Shown here: positions 23,361 through 35,274 of the stretch, piece by piece | Layout of the letters: each line of letters starts with the position of its first letter | Position numbering within the stretch: position 1 is the stretch's first letter | From: Ochotona curzoniae | Lineage: Eukaryota > Chordata > Mammalia > Lagomorpha > Ochotonidae | NCBI RefSeq assembly: GCF_017591425.1 | Contig: NW_024465434.1 | Location: 1,426,001 to 1,490,000, forward strand | DNA length: 64,000 nt | Direction of reading: 5' to 3' | Program-made: the position numbers and the translations under genes | Notes under the pieces: model-generated | Database searches by the model: none | The model's input: only the letters and a program-made list of their open reading frames with translations | Told to the model about the DNA's origin: nothing

Positions 23361-23435
23361 AGGGCATTCCAAAAAATCGTGAACAGTGCGCAATTTGGAA
23401 AAACATGGATTTTCAAATTTTCTTGCACCCCAAAT
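23361..23435 (+). mobile_element. Mariner-like MITE fragment
   Basis: 'gggcattccaaaaaatcgtgaac' followed by 'catggattttcaaattttcttgcacccc' matches the remembered mammalian mariner-derived element whose ends read 'ttcaaaaagttcatgga' and whose interior reads 'catggatttcaaaattttttgcaccaaaataaac'. Only one end is present. A reverse-oriented relative is at 39822-39925. Confidence 0.5.
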
Positions 23436-24485
23436 TTGTTCTAATTTTATCTCATCTATTAATTCTATTTTCCCACAGTCACTTAAATTCTTGCTCCAAG
23501 CTAATCTATAGGCCTTTTATTACACAGAAGACAGGAAAAGGTCTTTTGCGTGCATCTGTGGTCTTAAGCATGGCGCTTATAAATAACATCTTAGTGGAAC
23601 GCAGCAATGTTCACATGGCCAGCGAATGCTGCATTCCAGAATCAACGAGTGTGACAGTCTTCCCTATGGACTGTTCCGCCCACAAAACCTAGGACACATA
23701 CTATCTGGCTTTTTACAGGAAAAGTGGTTATCCTAAGGCTAGATAAAATGACAGAAAATGGTTTACTAATCTTTGCTGCTCTTGATTGTGATAAGACCAA
23801 GCTACCGCAGGCCTGCAAACACATCTGTAAACTTCAGGAGGGTGTACTACAGAAAACTCAAGTATGAAATAAGAGCAAAAGGAAAGGCAGTGCTATCTCT
23901 GTGGACTCATAATCCTACAGTAAGTATAGTACAAAATGTACTTAAATATGTGGTGTGTTATATACTGTTTTAGCCTCTAGTTTTTACATTTAATCATTTG
24001 ATATTGTCATACTTGCCCTGTAAACAAGACATTTTTTACTCATCTGTGAGAAACAGTGCTAGTTAAGAACCACAGTACATACCTAGCAAACACAGTGAAT
24101 GAAATCATCAGTCCTAAATTCAAGATATTTTTCTATCAGTCCTCTTTCAAAAGATAAGTTTTATTGTGCTAACTTAGTATAGTGTTCACTCTCCTGGGAG
24201 ACAGGAAATATTACATTCCCCAGCCTTTCTCATAGTTAGGCAACGTGGTGGAGTTTTTGGACTCCGTCCTTGAAAATATCTCAACACTTTCCAGTGATCT
24301 CTACTTCCAGAGAGCTTAGCAGCAATAACAGAGATATCTCAGTCTTAGTTATGCTGGAGCTTATGAGTGAAACATAAATCTCATTTAATATAAATCAGCA
24401 AGTATGGGAGGCTAATCCGTTCTTGTTAACACATGGATAATGTTCTACTCAAGCTGTAGTTCATTTGACACATCCTATATAATAG
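23436..24485. other. Unassigned sequence
   Basis: No gene or named repeat recognised. The 115-codon frame at 23345-23692 begins inside the mariner-like fragment and has no supporting features. Confidence 0.45.
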
Positions 24486-24494
24486 TGAGTTGTC

Positions 24495-24817
24495 GGGCCG
24501 GTGCGATAGCATAGTGGTTAAAGTCCTCGTCTTGAATGCACCAGGATCCCATATGGGCACCAGTTCTAATCCTGGCGGCCTCACTGCCCATCCGGCTCCC
24601 TGCCTGTGGCCTGGGAAAGCAGTCAAAGATAGTCCAAAGCCTTGGCACACTGCACCCCTCTGGGAGACCCAGAAGAAGCTCTTGGCTTTGGATCCCGACA
24701 GCACAGGCCATTGTGGCCACTTGGGGAGTGAACCATCGGACAGAAGATCTTCCTGTCTCTCCTCCTTTCCGTATATCTGACTTTCCAATAAAAACAAACA
24801 AATCTTTAAAAAAAACC
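24495..24817 (+). mobile_element. C-SINE, full length, young
   Basis: It has head 'gggccggtgcgatagcatagtgg', box-B-like 'ccagttctaatcctgg', body near consensus, and tail 'ccaataaaaacaaacaaatc' plus A. The 9-bp flanks 24486-24494 ('tgagttgtc') and 24818-24826 ('tgagctgtc') form a target-site duplication with one change. Confidence 0.93.
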
Positions 24818-24829
24818 TGAGCTGTCTTC

Positions 24830-25270
24830 ATTCTCTACTTTTTGTTCAAACACATGTGTGCTTGAGGCAGTGTCCCAGTATGGTCAACAATGTAAGTTCA
24901 TTGTGAACAAGAGACCTTTTAGATTCCTGGCTCTCTCCTGAGTCTCAAAGACATATTGACAAAACTCTCAAGGATATCACTTACAGTGTACTTTGGGCAA
25001 CCTTGGCTTAGTTGTTATAAATGTTGTCTATGATGAAAATATTGTTATTAAAAAATAACCTTGTTTGTTCTTCTATACTTTTTTGCTTAATTTGTATTCT
25101 CCAAAAATTGGTGCACTATTGCAATAACAATCATCCTATATTTTTATTCTATAGTTTTTGCTAGGTGTTATTTTATGGTATTGTTTTTGTTAGATATTAT
25201 TTGCAAAATGAGGGAATTTCCTTCTCATCGAAGTTTATTGTGGTACTATTGGCTACTTTGCCCCTTTTAC
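24830..25270. other. Unassigned AT-rich sequence
   Basis: No gene or named repeat recognised. Confidence 0.4.
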
Positions 25271-25274
25271 AAGA

Positions 25275-25537
25275 AGTATTTAATTCCTATTTATTGAAAG
25301 GCAGAGGGTAAGGAACATACATTTTTGTTTATACCCCAAACGCCTGCAGTTGCTGAGGCTTGGCCAAGCTGAAGTCAGGAGCCAGTGCTGGGATCCCACT
25401 ACTGGAGCCATTACTTGCTGCCAAGGATGTGCAGAAATCTGGCTGAACGTGTAGACCCAGAACTTGAACTGAGACATGCAGATATGGGCTGTATGCGTCC
25501 CTAGCATCTGAACCATTGGAACAAGCAAAATTGCCTC
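25275..25537 (-). mobile_element. Older-subfamily C-SINE, minus strand
   Basis: It opens with 'atttattgaaaggcagagg', then 'gaggcttggccaagctgaagtcaggagcc', 'ccaaggatgtgcagaaatctggc', and the head side 'agaacttgaactgagacatgcagatatggg'. This follows the older C-SINE form rather than the young 'cctagtggctaaag' form, and is heavily diverged. Confidence 0.7.
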
Positions 25538-25545
25538 AATTTCCA

Positions 25546-28445
25546 AAAATCCTTCAAGTATCACCAGATCACTTCTTTTGATTTTTTACACGTAATTTTT
25601 CTCTTCATAATTGAGAGATAATTATAATTTTTCTCTTCATATCATCACATCACATTGTAATTTTTTTACTTTTTTAAAATTTAAATATGAAAAATACATT
25701 TGAACATGTTCACAAAGATGATAAACAAGTGCACAATAAGCTCATGAAATAGTGTTCATCACTATTCATTAATCCCATTAGTGGGAACAACAAAAAAACA
25801 CTTTAGTAACTTTAGAAAATAGGCAGATATTCAACATCTTAGGGCATGAAGTTGCATTCTTTATAAGTCTGTGAAAAAAAAACTGTCTACTCATCTTTGT
25901 CGTGTGACTCAAGTGTGCATATTATAGAACTGTATTTTCAATGTTCATGTAACCAGTTCACTAGTTCTCTAGTGAGATTCAAGTTAATCTAACTGGGGTT
26001 ATGCTGGGGGATTCATTTACACTCTAGTTCCCTGCTCCGTGTTCACTGCATTCCTGTGTTTGCAGACAGCTTCCATGACTGTCATCATGATGATGACATA
26101 CATTAGTCATATGTCACATACTGTTTCTTATGCTGGGTCACCACACAATCACGAAAACCTAAGTAGATGGTCACAAATGTGGTTGGGAAAGAGGTGGTGG
26201 TGGTATGTGTTGCCAAAAACTTAACAACCTGCTTAGTTAGTAGTAGGCACAGTTAACTGCCTCTGTTATTTTTCCCTGTTGAGGACTCAATAGATTCTGT
26301 GACTTTAAAGCATATATTTATAGAAAACCAAATGGAAGTCTAGCACTCAAGTTCTAGAAGAGATTTGCTCTTTTGAAAAATAATGTTGAAGAGAGAGAGA
26401 GCATCCAAGTGGACACTAGATTCTCAGAGCAACTGAAGAGCCAAACATGCATGAAGTTCTATCAGAGAGGACAGCACGGGAGAATTTTGAAATTTATATG
26501 CATCTATATAGGCAGAATATATCTACATATCTCTATACAGGATCTCAAAGCTGTAATCACAATATTCTAAGCCTGTACTACTAAAGGAACTACTCTAGAT
26601 GTGAGAATCCCATTTGGGAACCTATTAGAGTCAAGTCATCATTAGAGAATATTCTGGGTGAATGGCATGCACTCATAGATCCTCCTGAAAAGGAAGAACA
26701 GGATTGAGCTGTTGTTATCACTGAATTGCCAATAGAATTCCTCTACCTATAAGGAGGATACTTATTTTATATCAAGAATTGTTTGTGAAGGTCATGGAGT
26801 TCAAAATATGTGCAGTAATTATCTGAGACAGGGATAAAACCTCATGGGTCCCAATGCAAAGGACTTATGCTGGCTCACCTGTGCCTGGTCTTCGCTAAGG
26901 CTCAGCCCTACCCACAGAATTGCATGTTTCCCAGTAAATTGCATTGACATCCTATTCATTTTTCTTTTGCTTATTAATTTATTTAACAGATGTTCCTCAA
27001 GAATTTAGTTTGCTCCCAGTAGGAACTCAACAGAAGGTAGAAGGAACACTGAAGCACTTCTTTTCATCCAGGAAAATAGACTAAACTGAGCAATAGAAGT
27101 TCGCCAGGGCTTGGGTCAGGGCGACATTCACAGAAATGTCAACGTATGCAACTGACAGTATTTCCAGGTACTCACACAAGTGAGAATCTAATACCTACTC
27201 ATTTTTGCTTGTTTAGGATCATTAAAAATCTGTCGAAAATGTCTATGGGATGGCGATTTAGGTAGGGGACTTAGAATCCCGGGAAAATCTTGTCACCAAC
27301 TCAAAACCGCACGAAGGCAAAATCAGTGCAGAATTATTGACGAAAATATAGCATACTTTTAGCTTCACGTGTCACTAGAGACCTCCTTGGTTTTTGTAAC
27401 CCAGTGAGATCAAAGGGAGTGCTCCAGAGAAGTGATTCATAAACAGCCAATGATTCCAGGCAAATAATGTCACAGATAGAGTGATAACCCTGCTGAGTTC
27501 TAATTAGTTTTCCTTAATGGGCCCCCTACCCAGGAGTGCCTTTTCTTCCCCATTTTTTTTTTAATAAAAAGATAAAATTACCGAAGCAAATGGAGGATAA
27601 ATGGATAAAGATAGTTATTAATTGAAAACAATGTTTCCTTCCCATGCAGATCATGCAGTCTCTTGCTAAGGAGACCCCAGAGGGGAGAGGAGATTACACA
27701 ATGGCGCTCTCAAAACCTGAAACTTCATCTTGTTACCGAGACTCGCATCTGCTGCTGTGTTCAGCTGTGTTCCACTGTTTGGGAACTAAATGTGTTCTCT
27801 GCAATAGGATTCCCCATCCCCTACCCAGAACCTATTGGTTTGCCATTCATTTCAGGGCCAACTTTTCGCTTTGAACTCTGGTTGCAGTTAGGATACTTCT
27901 GTTCTTGCATGACCAAGTTCACAGTTTATACTGCTGTTCTGGTGAAAAGGCTGGCCTCTTCTTCAATGGCTTGCCATATCCTCCAGCCTCTTGAGTTTAT
28001 CTTGGCGTTTGACATCATGTTTCTCTAGAGACAAGTGCTTTCCTGAATTGCAGCTTCCACGTGGACTCCACTTACCCAGGGATTCCCAAAACTGAAATTT
28101 AAGTGCTGGTGCAAACTGGGACTGTGGCATCATTAAAATTAAGGGTTCATCTTCACTTGCTCTCTGTGAATGATGGTGGGATCCCACTCATTGCTAATAC
28201 AGCACCAAGGCTCTCAAGCTCTTCATGGCTGTCCACTATTCCCCGCCATGTGGTCCTATTTACAAACAGGGATAGCACTTTTTTCCCCAAGGGTAGCTGG
28301 TGAGCATCTCTGTCTTTTATAGGGTTACCCTGACAACATCAGGATCAAGCAAGATAATACCTCTTTGCATGAACACAAATTTTATTTTTAGATTCCATTC
28401 ATCTTTGCCATTGAATACAATCTAATCAAGGAAGAAATAACTCAT
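25546..28445. other. Long unassigned stretch
   Basis: Almost 3 kb without a gene or named repeat. The GC-richer part 27640-28310 reads like an old LTR or retro-insert. It carries a 121-codon frame (27663-28028) but no domain, polyadenylation signal or terminal repeats that I can point to. Confidence 0.45.
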
Positions 28446-28450
28446 GTTTC

Positions 28451-28758
28451 TAAAAGATTTATTTTTATTTGTAAAATACAAATATACAGAGAGGAGGAGA
28501 GATGGAGAATAAGAACTTCCATCCACTGACTCACCCCCAAGTGGCCGCAACACCTGGAGCCAGGAGCCAGGAGCATCTTCTGGGTCTCCCATCCAGGTGC
28601 AGGGTCCCAAAGCTTTGGACCATCCTAGACTGCTTTCTCAGGCCATAGGCAGGGAGCTGGATGGGAGGTGGCGCTACTGGGACATAAACCGGTGCCCACA
28701 TGTGACCCTGACATGTGCAAGTCAAAGACTTTAGCCACTAGGCTACCATACCTGGCCC
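28451..28758 (-). mobile_element. C-SINE, full length, minus strand
   Basis: The tail 'aaaagatttatttttatttg' is at left, then 'tatacagagaggaggagag', 'ggtcccaaagctttggacc', and the young head complement 'gactttagccactaggctacc' ending at 'tggccc'. Confidence 0.92.
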
Positions 28759-29318
28759 TATCTCATAATATTACAAGTCCACTCTATATCCCTGAGAAAT
28801 TTATTAACACTAAAAAGGGTTGATTAGAAAGGAGAAAGAAGCAAACTACACAGGGAGAAGGCACAAATTTAAAACTTGGAAAAACTCATGTTCTATTATA
28901 TACATTTGGGTGACTCAAGTTAATAATATATTGTGTATTGCAAAATAGTTAGAAGAAAGGATTTTAATGTCCTCAGTACAAAGAAATGGCAAATATTTTC
29001 GGTCACAAAAATTCTACTTAACCTGACATCCTCATTACTCAACACATATATGTACGGAAATGACACAGATGCATATAATTATCCAGAATTATTATGTGTA
29101 TGAAAAATACTGGAAAAGCACTGTATGGGGATATATTTTAAGCAGCAAACACCAGTAGGCATGAAACCATTGCCGTAGTAACTCCTCTGTGACAAACAGG
29201 GGCCTAAGAATCCTCATGGTCAGCTGTGTCAAGTGGAGCATTCATCAACTGCTTTGCGTCTTACAAAACTCTTCCTTTTTCTAAAACTGCGTGTCCCTGG
29301 TTGTGTTCACACAGAAAC
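28759..29318. other. Unassigned sequence
   Basis: No gene or named repeat recognised. Confidence 0.4.
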
Positions 29319-29319
29319 T

Positions 29320-29652
29320 TTTGTTCACGCTTAAAAACCAAGCTCAAACATCACCTTTTCTATGCAAGTCTTTCTTCATTGCTCAACTGATGAGCTAATG
29401 GTGTATTCCTGCTGCCTCTGGGTTCTTCGCATATCAATTTCATTTTACACTCTGATGTTGAGTTCACATTTTTATTTCACTTTGTAAAATGACTCTTTTT
29501 ACATGTTTAATTTTTATATATTTTAGCTTTATTTAACAGAATTTGAACCCTTCAGTCATGATTTCTAGTGTATCCTAAGGCCTAGACATTGTTTGCCTGA
29601 CCCCAAAGAGACAGTATCTGTTAAATAAATCCGAAAGAAAAGCATGAGTCTT
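29320..29652 (+). mobile_element. L2-like LINE 3' end
   Basis: The order of worn motifs matches the L2 3' end: 'ccaagctcaaacatcacctttt', then 'cttcattgctc', 'catttttatttcactttg', 'agaatttgaacccttcagtcatg', 'gtatcctaaggcctagac' and 'tctgttaaataaatccgaa'. In L2 the corresponding text is 'agctcaaatgtcacctt...gtatccccagcgcctagaacag...gctcaataaatatttg'. L2 is ancient, so this divergence is typical. Confidence 0.5.
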
Positions 29653-29654
29653 AG

Positions 29655-30940
29655 TGCCATTCATTGCCATCGCTAGAGCTTGCCAGAGGATGTTGCTGAC
29701 ATAATTTTTACCTTGCTTTTATTTAGTACTTTTCCCCAGCATTACCTTTTGTTATTTCCTCTATTGTCAGGAAAAATAAGCAGAAATTATGATAATGCAT
29801 ATTTATATATTTTAACTCCCAGAACCTCATGAGTTTTATATGTATAATGGATAATTCCTAATATTTATCTTTTTATTGATTCGGCCAATTTCTGGCCATC
29901 ACTGATTTGAATTACTGATTAGAGGATGTTTTCTAGTAAATAGGATGAATTAAACTATCTGTTCTTACACATGCACAGCTGGAAATACTGTGTGTAACAG
30001 TCCTGGGTGATGGCTCGCCTCCAGGAGAAATCTTGGACTACCACAGGACATCTAGAAAGAATTAGCAAAGTTCAACTCAGATACGGTTTACGACCCATCG
30101 AGTTTAAGAGTACAAGTGCAGAACTGGGAACCACGCTGTGGCTTCAAAACAGTTTTTATTGACCCATCAATGTTTTAATAACATCAGTCAAGATGTTCTC
30201 TGACATCTGCTTGACATATTTTGGTCACAGTAGAGTTTCACTGACACCTTTAGACACTTTTCTCATTTATCTCCATGTCTGCCGCCCTCTTCCAACTAAA
30301 AAAATCCATTTACAGCCAGATCTATTGACTCAGAGGCACTGAGTTATCCTTAACTATGGCAGCAAAGGAGATTTTGTTTTTGTTTTTTGTAGCTCACCTT
30401 TTCCTCATGGATGACCCGAAAGAGTTGTCCTGAAGTTTCATTAAAAAAAATATCTTGCCTTTATTATCTGAGATTTAAGTACTGCCTAGAGAGGTAGAGA
30501 ACCAGGGCATTACTTTGATGTGATAAAAACTTTTCAGATAATTTTGCTCTGCAAGGGAAGTACTATTTCAGAACAAGTTGCTCGTTAGATTTAACTGCAT
30601 TTGTACTGAATTTTTAAGTCATTGAGTTTTGCAAGTTGACTGCTTCCACAACTTTTCAAATGAATCTTGAAAATTACTTGTGGTTACAAGTTAGCAAAAT
30701 GTCCAATGGGGAAACAGCATGATTTCCTCATTTTTCATATTCACTTTTAACTCTACTCATTTTCCCAAGCTTTTTGACTAAAATGAGCTGTTTTTGAGTG
30801 CTTTGGATATATGTTTGGCTTGTACTAAGGTTTGTTCATTTTTTTATACTTTATTAATTTAGAATTGTGTTTTGCTCAGTTTTTAAATTGACTGATTCAT
30901 CTAAGGAATAGATTAGGCACTTAGTATCCATTGAGCTAAA
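29655..30940. other. Unassigned AT-rich sequence
   Basis: No gene or named repeat recognised. Confidence 0.4.
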
Positions 30941-30942
30941 TA

Positions 30943-31040
30943 TGAGGGTGTATTCAGAAAGTTCATGAAAGCGTGCATGCTGTTCATTTTTCCTCATTTT
31001 GAAACCTTTTCTTATGGCATGTTGGCAATATGCTACTAAG
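30943..31040 (+). mobile_element. Possible mariner-like MITE end
   Basis: 'gagggtgtattcagaaagttcatgaaag' resembles a mariner-type terminal sequence ('gagggt.attcaaaaagttc.tgga'). The interior is too diverged for a firm call. Confidence 0.35.
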
Positions 31041-31191
31041 AGTCTATGAAAATATTGTAGCCCCCTACTAAATTATTATATGCATCACTAAAATTAATGT
31101 AAGAAAATATCATACATTTCACTGCCAATTTAGTAAAAATGCACATAGGAGTTTCAGTCGAACTAAATTTTAATTGCACCATATACCTGTT

Positions 31192-31280
31192 AAATATATA
31201 CATATATATACATATATACACACATATACACACATTATGTGTGTACGTATATACAGATATATATTTACATATTATACATG
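31192..31280. repeat. TA/CA-rich microsatellite with inverted symmetry
   Basis: Alternating (TA)n and (CA)n blocks are followed by 'acacacattatgtgtgtacg', giving a short inverted repeat around about 31233-31240. The alternating purine-pyrimidine pattern yields long but meaningless frames on both strands. Confidence 0.9.
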
Positions 31281-31429
31281 TAAATCCAAACAAAATGTTC
31301 ACATATTCTTCACCTTGTATAACAGTTGTCATAAATTTTGTTCATTCCATTGTAAACCATATGCTTTTTCTTTTTGTGGAAGAGCCAAGAACACCCTCAG
31401 CAATATTTTACCGAAATTATGACCACTGA

Positions 31430-33108
31430 CAAAATGATCTTTTCAAGTAATTTTATCATTTCTGGAGATAACCCTTTGATAGAACTATATAAATTTGCTC
31501 TAATTTACAGAAAAATGATCCTTAAGAAAATGTGTTAAATAACTTTATAAATGAACAACAAATCTGTTAAAAAAAAAAACAACTTTTTAAAATAAGCAAT
31601 CATGTTTTGGAACAGAGATTTGGATTATGGTTACTTTGTGCCATATTCTGCCAACCCGTTTTCTCCAAGACAAATGTGTGTTAGTTCACTTCCTGCCCAG
31701 TGATGAAAGTATGAGGGCTTCAGCTTCCAGCTGAGTGCATTTCCCAAAAGATTTGAACTTTCCTCAAATTATCACAAGGTGGCAGTGCACCAAGCCTTAA
31801 TTCCTGATGTTAAGGCTCATGCATTTGTTGTGCACAGATGCTTGCCTCAGAAGTACACAAGTAAAGAGTAACTGGTACATGCTTCACTAAAACAACTACA
31901 ACAACGGAGAGTGTTGTTTTCACATCGTTGGGAATTTAAATCCTACACAACCTACTTCTGCATATGTGTTTCTTCCATAATCTACCAGGAAAATAATCCC
32001 AGTCTAAAATTTATTCTTTTAGTGATGCCTCTTATGTAAGCACGTTTTCCCAAACTGACTGCTGTTGAGGTGTTACGTGCTGCCTTTGTGAGTTATAATT
32101 GCCATGTCACGAGGAATGTAGACAATTCTGAGCATTATCACAAAGTCTCTTAAAAAGGAACATGGCCTAAATGTACCATGCAAATTTCACTTTGAAATGA
32201 ATAGGGGCATTATGGTTTGCATCCCTTAATATGCGTGTCACTTCTTCATTCGATCACCATTGCTTTCAGGCTGTGAGTAAATCCCTTCCTTAGCCAAAAC
32301 AGTAAAGATGACTTTTGTTTCAGCGGCAACATGTTGTAATTGTGGCAACTCAGAGAGAATGAACCAGGGATGACATTTAGAATTTTATATGCTTTTAATG
32401 CCAGTTTTAATTAAGGGTCTCTTTTCTCATTGATAAATTTTGTAATTATATTCAAGTGATAAGAGAGAAGTCCTTTCTAGAAGGGCAAAGCAATACATGC
32501 ATTTTGCTAAGGTGACGTATCAAAGACCACATGGCATAGTGATTTGTTGTGCCTCCACGACTTAGAATTCTTTTGTTTCTCAGTTTCTGTTGGAGCTTGA
32601 TCTGTCTTAAACACATCCGAAACCATGGCTCACCATATTCGCTTTCCACCCTGCCTACACCTGACTGTAGTTTATGAAATTTTAAAATCATTCTGAGTTT
32701 AAATACCTTTCCTGACACTCAGAGGAGATGAAACATAGGTTTCCTTTCAATTTCATCAATGTATTTTTTTCTGCCTTTCTTGGTGTGACAAAATAACTTA
32801 AATCTGTTAAAACACAGAAACAAAAAATGGTGGAAATCAAGAATAAATGTTTGAATTGATAGAGAAAAATGCAATCATTTTCCCTGAGTGAATTTATGAA
32901 ACAAAAAGTGCCCGTGTGTCTGTGTTTAAACTGCAATCATTATCTCAAGATCCTCTTTTATTGCTTTCTGTAATGCTTCCAATTTACCGGAAACAAATCC
33001 ATCAAATGAATTAAGTTTGTTTTACATTTCATTCTTCTTCAATTTATCTTGTGCATGGACTATTTTTCAAATGCAATTTGTATATCATGCCCTCATTGTA
33101 TTTGTTCT
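31430..33108. other. Unassigned sequence
   Basis: No gene or named repeat recognised. The frames at 32452-32718 and 32688-32936 (minus strand, 82-88 codons) have no recognisable domain. Confidence 0.4.
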
Positions 33109-33111
33109 TCA

Positions 33112-33240
33112 TTTATATATATATATATACACATGCATATAATTCTCTCTATACATAACTTTATATGTAATTATCTATGATATGTAATTATATATGTATA
33201 TGTATATTTAAATTTTATATATATATATATTTTTTTTTTC
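33112..33240. repeat. TA-rich microsatellite region
   Basis: Imperfect (TA)n at 33114-33129 and 33180-33232, with AT-rich spacer, ending in a T run (33230-33239). Confidence 0.9.
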
Positions 33241-34178
33241 CCAACAGGTCTTCAGAAGTTGGGTATCTGCTGCCTGGAGTAAAAGGATGGGCAGAAATAA
33301 CCTACCAGAAATGTAGGCTTCTGGTATTCTAGGGGGTAAAATTTATTATTATTAACATGTAAGCTGATCTATCACCTGAAATTTTCTGGGAAAGTCCTTA
33401 AAGTATCTACCCTCGTATGGAGGATGTATTTTCCTGTTTCACTGCTAGAATAAATTTCAATTTAAAAAAAATTCATTATGTGCTAGGAAATTTGATGATG
33501 GAATGAGATAGCTTCCAGAAACACTAAATTGTAATTCCTTGCTCTAGATAAAATTTCTTGCACAGTTTACAAGTTTCACAACTACTTATTTCCAAAATAC
33601 AGCTCTGAGAAAGACATCTTCAGAAACATTGGATATTCATGTCATGTGGTTTTCCTGAACAAGAGTTATGAAAAGTTCCCTTTTATTTATTTACAATACC
33701 TTATACGTGGTAACATCTCTACTGTTGTAACAAAGGTAAGCTGTCATGTGCTGCCTTGGTGTTGGATTGGAAACACTTGTTGCATTCTTTCGGTTGGATT
33801 AGTTAGAAGGAAGCAGACGCTCCCCTGGAGCGTCCAGTGTGGTTAGCCTGCCTTCATCCTGGGGATAAACAGGCTTTAATGAATCACATAACTTCACTAA
33901 GCTACTTCCACTGGAACACAGGTTTTGTAACTTCCCCTTTCAGTTCAATTTTATATCAAGTTAGAACTATAAAAATTAATAGCCGTATACTGTTATTTCT
34001 CATTTAACAATATTTCAAAAGGCATGTATTGCCTATTTGAAGTAGCGAAATTTGCATTAAGGATTAATGAGATTTTTGGAGTAACAGAAACATCAGTATT
34101 TGATAAAATGTGTTCTCCAATTTGCAGGAAACATTTTCTAATAAAACACTGCTAAAGTCATTGTTTCTCATGCTTCTT
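33241..34178. other. Unassigned sequence
   Basis: No gene or named repeat recognised. Confidence 0.4.
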
Positions 34179-34194
34179 ATAATTTGCTTATACC

Positions 34195-34261
34195 TCTTCC
34201 TCTCTGTCTCTCCTCCTCTCTGTATATCTGACTTTGCAATAAATAAATAAATCCTTAAAAA
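34195..34261 (+). mobile_element. 67-bp 5'-truncated C-SINE stub with perfect duplications
   Basis: Only the last part of a young C-SINE is present: 'tcttcctctctgtctctcc', 'tctgtatatctgactttgc', and 'aataaataaataaatcc' plus A. It is bracketed by perfect 16-bp copies (34179-34194 and 34262-34277, 'ataatttgcttatacc'). This shows an independent, severely 5'-truncated insertion rather than a deletion remnant. Confidence 0.95.
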
Positions 34262-34499
34262 ATAATTTGCTTATACCATTTAATATTCTTATGTTGAAAA
34301 TTTCAAATAGCAGTGCTGTAATGGTTGTGCATAGAAATATCTCCTCAGTAAGATTGCTATACTTCATGAACCTGGCTTTGTGTATCCAAGTACTCCTCAT
34401 GATTGTTTTACAGAATGTGCATCTTTATTAACATTTTAAAGACCCTTCATATACACAATTTCAAATTTTGCCTCAAAATAAAGACCCCCTACTTACATT

Positions 34500-34782
34500 T
34501 TTAAATGATCTTTAACAAAAATGTATTTATTTGAGAGGAGAAGGAGAGTGCAAGGCAAATACCTAGGCAAACTTGATTTTCCTATCAGCTGTCTGGGCCA
34601 GGGACAGTCTGCAGTCCTGGTACTTCCTGTTGGCAACAGGGAGGCACTTGCTACCTCCGAGAGTGCACATGTGCATAAAGCTAGTGAGCAGAAGGGAGCG
34701 GGGACTTGAACCCGTCCTCTGTTCTGGACTGCGGGTGTTGCACGTGCTAGCTCAGCCACCAGGCCAAATGCCCATCATTCTG
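34500..34782 (-). mobile_element. Older-subfamily C-SINE, minus strand
   Basis: The left edge has the tail complement ('aaaatgtatttatttgagagg'). The right part shows 'gcggggacttgaacccgtcctc' (box-B complement of the head) and 'gctagctcagccaccaggccaaatgcccatc', as in old C-SINE heads. The middle is diverged. Confidence 0.65.
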
Positions 34783-35272
34783 TTTGGTGCATCTGTCCTT
34801 ACAAGTGTAACGATTTCTACATCCTGCAATCTTGTCATTTCTGTAAGGCACAACACTAGGGGTTGATGTTCAGATTTCCATCACCATAAATTAGTCTTTG
34901 CTTATTAATAAACGGAATCATGTGTGTTTGTATACTTTTGCCTACATTTTATTTTTCAATTACACCAATACTTAAAGGGAGATATACTCTTGCAGTTGTA
35001 AGAAGCCATAGCCTCCTTGGGTGCTACAGAGTGGACGCCACGGTCTACAATTTCAGCAATTCAAGCCTGAAGTCATCTCACACATAGTGGTACCCCTGAC
35101 ACTTGGGCCCAGTCCTGACATTGCACCAAGTAGTCCAGCCTTTCCAGCACAGGACCAGGCACAGCAGGGTACAAACAAGCTTCCCTATGTTGTCTGTCTG
35201 CCTTCCTTTCAAACAGACTCCTTGAGCTACCTTATGGCACTTAGCTTTAAGGTGCCTTGTTTATAGTTGCAA
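34783..35272. other. Unassigned sequence
   Basis: No gene or named repeat recognised. The GC-richer part 35010-35240 has an 81-codon frame without motif. Confidence 0.4.
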
Positions 35273-35274
35273 TA

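Noticed and set aside
22894..23361. 155-codon open frame, the longest in the window
   Set aside because: It runs through a full-length C-SINE and its flank. Similar frames recur in other C-SINE copies on both strands.
27663..28028. 121-codon plus-strand frame in GC-richer DNA
   Set aside because: No domain, no splice or polyadenylation context, and an overlapping frame of similar length.
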